Shown piece after piece: positions 60,431-64,000 of a stretch of 64,000 nt of DNA. Made by a program: the position numbers and the translations under genes. How positions within the stretch are numbered: the stretch's first letter is position 1; every line of letters starts with the position of its first letter. The notes beneath the pieces are model-generated. The model was not told the DNA's origin and ran no database searches. It saw only the letters and a list, made by a program, of their open reading frames with translations. The DNA comes from JAHEJB01 sp041748175 (GTDB taxonomy: Bacteria; Bacteroidota; Rhodothermia; Rhodothermales; Rubricoccaceae). The stretch lies in NCBI GenBank assembly GCA_041748175.1, contig JBGTDU010000018.1, forward strand, positions 37,896-101,895. Direction: 5' to 3'.

Positions 60431-61096
60431 TCAGGCGACGGGTTGGGTCGGCGCATGCGGCTTCGTTCGCTGGGATGTGGTTGTCGCTTCGAGGGGGGTT
60501 TCATCGAACCATTCGGGTTCAAGGAGCTTGCGCAGGTTGATCAGCGCGTAGCGCATCCGCCCGAGGGCGGTATTGATGGAGACACCGGTTATGTCCGCGA
60601 TCTCGCGGAAGGTCAGGTCGGATTGATGGCGCATCACAACCACCTCGCGCTGCTCAGGAGGCAGTTGCTCGATTGCTTGCTCAACCTCCTGCCACAGGTC
60701 CGCGCGGTTTAGAAGTGCCGAGGAGTCGGGTGCTTCGTCCGGGAGGCGATCCCAAAAAGTCGCGCCGTTGTCGTCGTCACCCGCCCCCACGTCCTGCCAT
60801 TTTTTGCGGCTTCGGAGGTGGTCGAGGGCGGCATTTCGGGCAATGCGCATCACCCATGCCAGCCAACGGTCCTGCTGTTCATAGGAGCCCCGGTTGCGGT
60901 TCATCGCCTGAATCGCGCGGAGGAACGTCTCTTGAAAAAGGTCGGATGCAATACTGCGGTCGCGCACCATCCCCATCAGGTAGCCGAAGATCCGCTCCTG
61001 ATGCCGGTCAACGAGGATCCCGAAGGCTCGCTCATCTCCCTTCTCGAGATAGATAACAACGAGTTGCTCGTCCGTCTGGTCGGTCATCGATGACAT
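60431..61096 (-). CDS. ECF sigma factor (RpoE/SigW type)
   Basis: The 221-residue protein is a group 4 sigma factor. Region 2 is FGILVDRHQERIFGYLMGMV, then SDLFQETFLRAI, and region 4 is LPPEQREVVVMRHQSDLTFR, then EIADITGVSINTALGRMRYA. A linker enriched in Asp (GAGDDDNGATFW) joins them. It would direct polymerase to a small envelope-stress-type regulon. It heads a minus-strand cluster with the repeat membrane protein and two coiled-coil proteins. The target promoters cannot be read from sequence. Confidence 0.93.
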   Translation of the reverse strand: MSSMTDQTDEQLVVIYLEKGDERAFGILVDRHQERIFGYLMGMVRDRSIASDLFQETFLRAIQAMNRNRGSYEQQDRWLAWVMRIARNAALDHLRSRKKWQDVGAGDDDNGATFWDRLPDEAPDSSALLNRADLWQEVEQAIEQLPPEQREVVVMRHQSDLTFREIADITGVSINTALGRMRYALINLRKLLEPEWFDETPLEATTTSQRTKPHAPTQPVA

Positions 61097-61131
61097 AGTG
61101 CGCGCGGGTTCAAAACGTCAACTGGTTGGGC

Positions 61132-61974
61132 TTATTGTACGACCGGACGAACCTTCGTTCTAGCTTCTTGCGCGGGGAGCGTGAGAGGTGCGAACCACAG
61201 TCCGATGCCCAGCAAATCTACCGTCCCCGAGTTCTGTTCGCGGGCGATGATTTTTTTCCATGCGTTTCGAACTGGCCGGAAGGGTTCGATGTCATCGAAG
61301 GCAACACACGCACCGGGCGCAAGGAGTGGCCGGATCCGCTCAAAATAACGAAGCGTCGCAGCCTCCTCATGGTGGCCGTCGATGAAGACCAGGTCGAACG
61401 GCGCGGCATGTGCGTAGCCGGTAGAGAGAACCTCGTCGAAGTGCCCAGTGAGCACGGTGGCGGTGTCTTTGGCAACCACCCGGGTGAGGTTCTCTCGGGA
61501 GATTTTGGAGAGCGTCGGATCTCCTTCGATCGTAAGCAGCTTCCCCCCTTCTTGGTTGAGTTCCAACGCAGCCGCGAGGTGCATTGCGGAGACGCCGAGG
61601 TTCGTTCCCAACTCCAGAACACGGTGAGGCTTCAGGGAACGAACCAACCGGAACATGAACCGGCCCCACGCGGGCGATGCAGCGGCACGCCTGTAGATCT
61701 CGGAGATACTGCGCTCGGTCGGCTTGCTTTCTGATGAGAGCACACTCCCCCGCGTGCCAGCGCCGAAGTCGAGCATCTCGATGGCCTCGCTGGAGAGGGC
61801 CATCTCGCTGCGGATTTCGTTGATGGCGATCTCGGCTCCGCGCTCCGCATCGTCGAGGCGAAGTGAGACGATATCGCGGAGTGCATCTGCCTGGTCGCGA
61901 AGGCGGGTGTGCTGCATCGACGCGAGTACGCCGAGCCAAATACGGAACGACGAGAATGTTTGGTGTGATGCCAT
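61132..61974 (-). CDS. Class I SAM-dependent methyltransferase
   Basis: The 280-residue protein from ATG 61972-61974 has the class I methyltransferase fold in residues about 110-270. HRVLELGTNLGVSAMHLAAA is motif I, LTIEGDPTLSKISRENLTRV motif II, and FDLVFIDGHHEEAATLRYFE motif IV. It resembles O-methyltransferase family 3, and the Asp/His in FIDGHH may bind metal or substrate. The N-terminal about 100 residues are helical. Substrate unknown. It follows radA on the same strand. Confidence 0.85.
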   Translation of the reverse strand: MASHQTFSSFRIWLGVLASMQHTRLRDQADALRDIVSLRLDDAERGAEIAINEIRSEMALSSEAIEMLDFGAGTRGSVLSSESKPTERSISEIYRRAAASPAWGRFMFRLVRSLKPHRVLELGTNLGVSAMHLAAALELNQEGGKLLTIEGDPTLSKISRENLTRVVAKDTATVLTGHFDEVLSTGYAHAAPFDLVFIDGHHEEAATLRYFERIRPLLAPGACVAFDDIEPFRPVRNAWKKIIAREQNSGTVDLLGIGLWFAPLTLPAQEARTKVRPVVQ

Positions 61975-62009
61975 GACCAACAATGGTGGGCCCGGAAGAT
62001 ATTGCCACT

Positions 62010-62060
62010 CACCTTGGTCTCCCCTTGAGGAGAGTACCCGGGCCAACCGGGGGAGAGGTG
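62010..62060. repeat. Inverted repeat upstream of the methyltransferase
   Basis: CACCTTGGTCTCCCC at 62010-62024 and GGGGAGAGGTG at 62050-62060 are imperfect inverted arms around a GC-rich centre with TTGAGGAGAG. The element lies between radA and the methyltransferase and looks like a dispersed repeat rather than a promoter. Confidence 0.5.
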
Positions 62061-62143
62061 TCGCTGCGATCCGATGACGCGGCCACCCTATCCGACATCC
62101 CCCATCCCGCCATGCGGCGACCTACGTCTGTCAAAGGCGGAAT

Positions 62144-63523
62144 TTACAAAACCAGGTCCAGCGCCTCCGAAAGCGTCGAGACCGGAAGCAACTCAATACC
62201 CGCTGGGGCATCAAGATTCTTCAGATTGGCTTTGGGCAAGAGCATTCTCTCAAAGCCGAGTTGTTTGGCCTCGGAAAGCCGTGGTTCGATGCGAGCGACC
62301 GCGCGGATCTCTCCGCCAAGGCCCACTTCTCCAACAACAACGGTCGACGAATCCGTCGGCACATCCCGGAAAGAGGACGCTATCGCGAGCGCCACACCAA
62401 GATCGACGGCAGGCTCTTCCAATCGAACGCCGCCGGCGACGTTCAGAAAGACATCGTGCTGGGAGAACCGAAGACCCTCACGCTTTTCCAGGACGGCCAG
62501 CAAAAGCTGAAGTCGGCGGGAATCGAATCCGGCGGCCGTTCGCTGAGGCGTCCCGTAGAAAGTTTGTGCGACGAGCGCCTGCACTTCCACCAAAAGCGGT
62601 CGCGTCCCTTCCATGGCGCAGACAACCACGCTGCCGCTCTGCCCGAAATTGCGCTCAGCAAGGAATAACGCGGATGGATTCCCCACCTCAACCAATCCTT
62701 TATCTCGCATCTCGAATACGCCAATCTCGTGTGCAGCCCCGAACCGGTTCTTGATGGATCGCAGAATCCGATAGGCATGATGTCGATCGCCCTCGAAATA
62801 GAGCACGGTATCCACCATGTGCTCGAGCACGCGCGGCCCCGCGATGCTTCCATCTTTCGTGACATGACCGACGAGGAACGTAGAGACGGGCAGTGTTTTG
62901 GTGAGGTTGAGGAGCGCGGCGGTCGACTCGCGGACCTGCGCGACAGAGCCCGGCGCGCTGGAGAGGTCGGGGCGATAGACCGTTTGGATGGAATCAACAA
63001 TCATCACGTCTGGCTGCAGATCGTACGCGGCAGCCATGATGGCCTCGATGTTCGTCTCGGGGAAGAGGTAGAATGCGTCGGCATCGATCCCCAGGCGCTC
63101 GACCCGGAGCTTGACTTGTTGTGCACTCTCTTCCCCGGTTACGTAGAGGACGCTTTGCTCCGTAAGGTGCCGCCCAAGTTCCGTCATCAACGTCGATTTG
63201 CCGATGCCTGGGTCGCCCGCCACGAGCGTAAGCGAGCCCTGGAGAATTCCACCTCCCATCACACGATCAAACTCGGCGAGACCTGTAACGAGCCGAGGTT
63301 GCGCCGACATGGCAATATCCCCGAGCCGCTGCGGGCGGACTCCACCGCATGCGCCAGCCTTCCCCCCATTCGAGATTGCCCGCATCACGGGTGCCTTCAC
63401 GGACGACGGGGCGACTCCCTCAACCATCGTGTTCCATTCGGCGCAGCCAGGGCACTGGCCCGTCCAGCGCGGTGTATCGTGGCCGCACGCCTGGCAGACA
63501 AAGCGGGTTCGGAGTTTGGCCAT
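62144..63523 (-). CDS. radA: DNA repair protein RadA
   Basis: The 459-residue RecA-like ATPase processes recombination intermediates. The N-terminal zinc finger is FVCQACGHDTPRWTGQCPGC. Walker A is AGDPGIGKSTLMTELGRHL, and the RadA motif is KNRFGAAHEIGVFEM. The C-terminal Lon-like domain has LNVAGGVRLEEPAVDLGVAL. ATG 63521-63523 puts the Cys4 finger at the N-terminus, as the family requires. It is complete. Confidence 0.96.
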   Translation of the reverse strand: MAKLRTRFVCQACGHDTPRWTGQCPGCAEWNTMVEGVAPSSVKAPVMRAISNGGKAGACGGVRPQRLGDIAMSAQPRLVTGLAEFDRVMGGGILQGSLTLVAGDPGIGKSTLMTELGRHLTEQSVLYVTGEESAQQVKLRVERLGIDADAFYLFPETNIEAIMAAAYDLQPDVMIVDSIQTVYRPDLSSAPGSVAQVRESTAALLNLTKTLPVSTFLVGHVTKDGSIAGPRVLEHMVDTVLYFEGDRHHAYRILRSIKNRFGAAHEIGVFEMRDKGLVEVGNPSALFLAERNFGQSGSVVVCAMEGTRPLLVEVQALVAQTFYGTPQRTAAGFDSRRLQLLLAVLEKREGLRFSQHDVFLNVAGGVRLEEPAVDLGVALAIASSFRDVPTDSSTVVVGEVGLGGEIRAVARIEPRLSEAKQLGFERMLLPKANLKNLDAPAGIELLPVSTLSEALDLVL

Positions 63524-63667
63524 TCTTGGGCGGCGGTTGATTCGAGCTGCCCGCCTGGGCAGAAGGGGCCGGGGATGGTCGAACGAGTTGGCTGAAAACC
63601 TGTTCAGGCCATGTATCTTTTCGAGTATAGCACCCGCCTGCGACAACCTGCGTCACCCACAGCAACG

Positions 63668-64000
63668 ATGCCTTCCTACGACGACGCTCTGAAACTTTTC
63701 CATGAATGGACGGAAGGCGACAGCCTGCGCCGCCACGCCCATGCCGTGGAAGCCGGAATGGCGTGGTATGCCGAGCACTTCGGTGAGGAGATCGAGACCT
63801 GGCGCATCACGGGGCTCCTGCACGACATGGACTATGAAAAGCACCCGACGCCGGACGAGCATCCGTTTGTATGCGTCAAATTGTTGGAGGCTCTTGGCTA
63901 TTCGGAGGAAATCAGAACCGCGATTCTCGGCCATGCCACGTACTCGGGCGTGCCCCGCGAAACGACGATGGCGAAGGCCCTTTTCGCTGTCGATGAGTTG
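63668..64000 (+). CDS. HD-domain protein (3' end cut off by window)
   Basis: The frame starts MPSYDDALKLFHEWTEGD at ATG 63668 and runs off the window end. It has HAVEAGMAWYAEHFG followed by the metal-binding pair in ITGLLHDMDYEKHPTPDEHP, then ILGHATYSG, as in HD phosphohydrolases. The first His, HD and later His/Asp residues suggest a complete metal site; the fourth ligand may lie beyond the visible part. The role (nucleotide or metabolite phosphohydrolase) is not known. It is divergent from radA. Confidence 0.85.
   Translation, partial: MPSYDDALKLFHEWTEGDSLRRHAHAVEAGMAWYAEHFGEEIETWRITGLLHDMDYEKHPTPDEHPFVCVKLLEALGYSEEIRTAILGHATYSGVPRETTMAKALFAVDEL

Overview
The window looks like a chromosomal segment of a moderately GC-rich member of the Bacteroidota/Rhodothermota/Balneolota group. 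The pointers are a type IX secretion plug protein (DUF5103), a PorD-like DUF4835 protein, a PorV/PorQ-like barrel, an S46 dipeptidyl-peptidase, a NamZ/DUF1343 muramidase, a 59-residue histone H1-like protein, a group II-type geranylgeranylglyceryl phosphate synthase, many lipoproteins and few recognisable Shine-Dalgarno sites. This placement is inference from gene content. There is no prophage, CRISPR array, integrase or large accessory island. The mobile signal is confined to small repeats and two endonuclease cassettes.

Layout. 1-10 kb: the end of a suf Fe-S assembly operon (sufC partial, sufD), a flavodoxin, a large zinc metalloprotease lipoprotein, a small lipoprotein, the T9SS plug protein, a membrane metallopeptidase with TPRs, and the decayed end of a DUF3078-like barrel gene. 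10-18 kb: the H1-like protein, a divergent amino-acid-kinase homologue, dnaE, two tandem GIY-YIG nuclease cassettes with inverted terminal repeats, and a TsdA-like dihaem cytochrome beside a Tat-exported protein. 18-28 kb: bifunctional ftcD, a VOC-family pseudogene broken by an amber codon, the PorD-like and PorV-like genes, an HhH-containing outer-membrane protein, hicBA, namZ, a DinB protein and small genes. 28-41 kb: an EEP-family phosphatase/nuclease, an acyl-CoA oxidase-like protein, a BamA-type barrel fused to a possible kinase-like domain, a DPP11-like S46 peptidase, small envelope proteins, tandem MITE-like repeats and glutaryl-CoA dehydrogenase. 41-48 kb: an SLC13 permease, the complete fixABCX set in the order fixA-fixB-fixC-fixX on the minus strand, and tRNA-Ser(CGA). 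48-57 kb: pcrB, an EamA transporter, envelope lipoproteins, cardiolipin synthase, mnmA, ridA, apt and an AmiC-type amidase. 57-64 kb: an ECF sigma factor operon with a membrane protein carrying four internal repeats and two related coiled-coil secreted proteins, then a methyltransferase, radA and the start of an HD-domain protein.

Functional themes. Acyl-CoA oxidation (oxidase-like protein, GCDH) may feed the ETF/FixCX system, which passes electrons to quinone and possibly ferredoxin. Cell-envelope work dominates elsewhere: surface secretion, murein turnover by NamZ and the amidase, phospholipid and ether-lipid synthesis, and periplasmic peptidases. Intergenic regions hold several dispersed palindromic repeat families. 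Three unrelated classes, including the GIY-YIG cassettes, share 5'-GTCAT-type ends, which is the most interesting unexplained pattern here.
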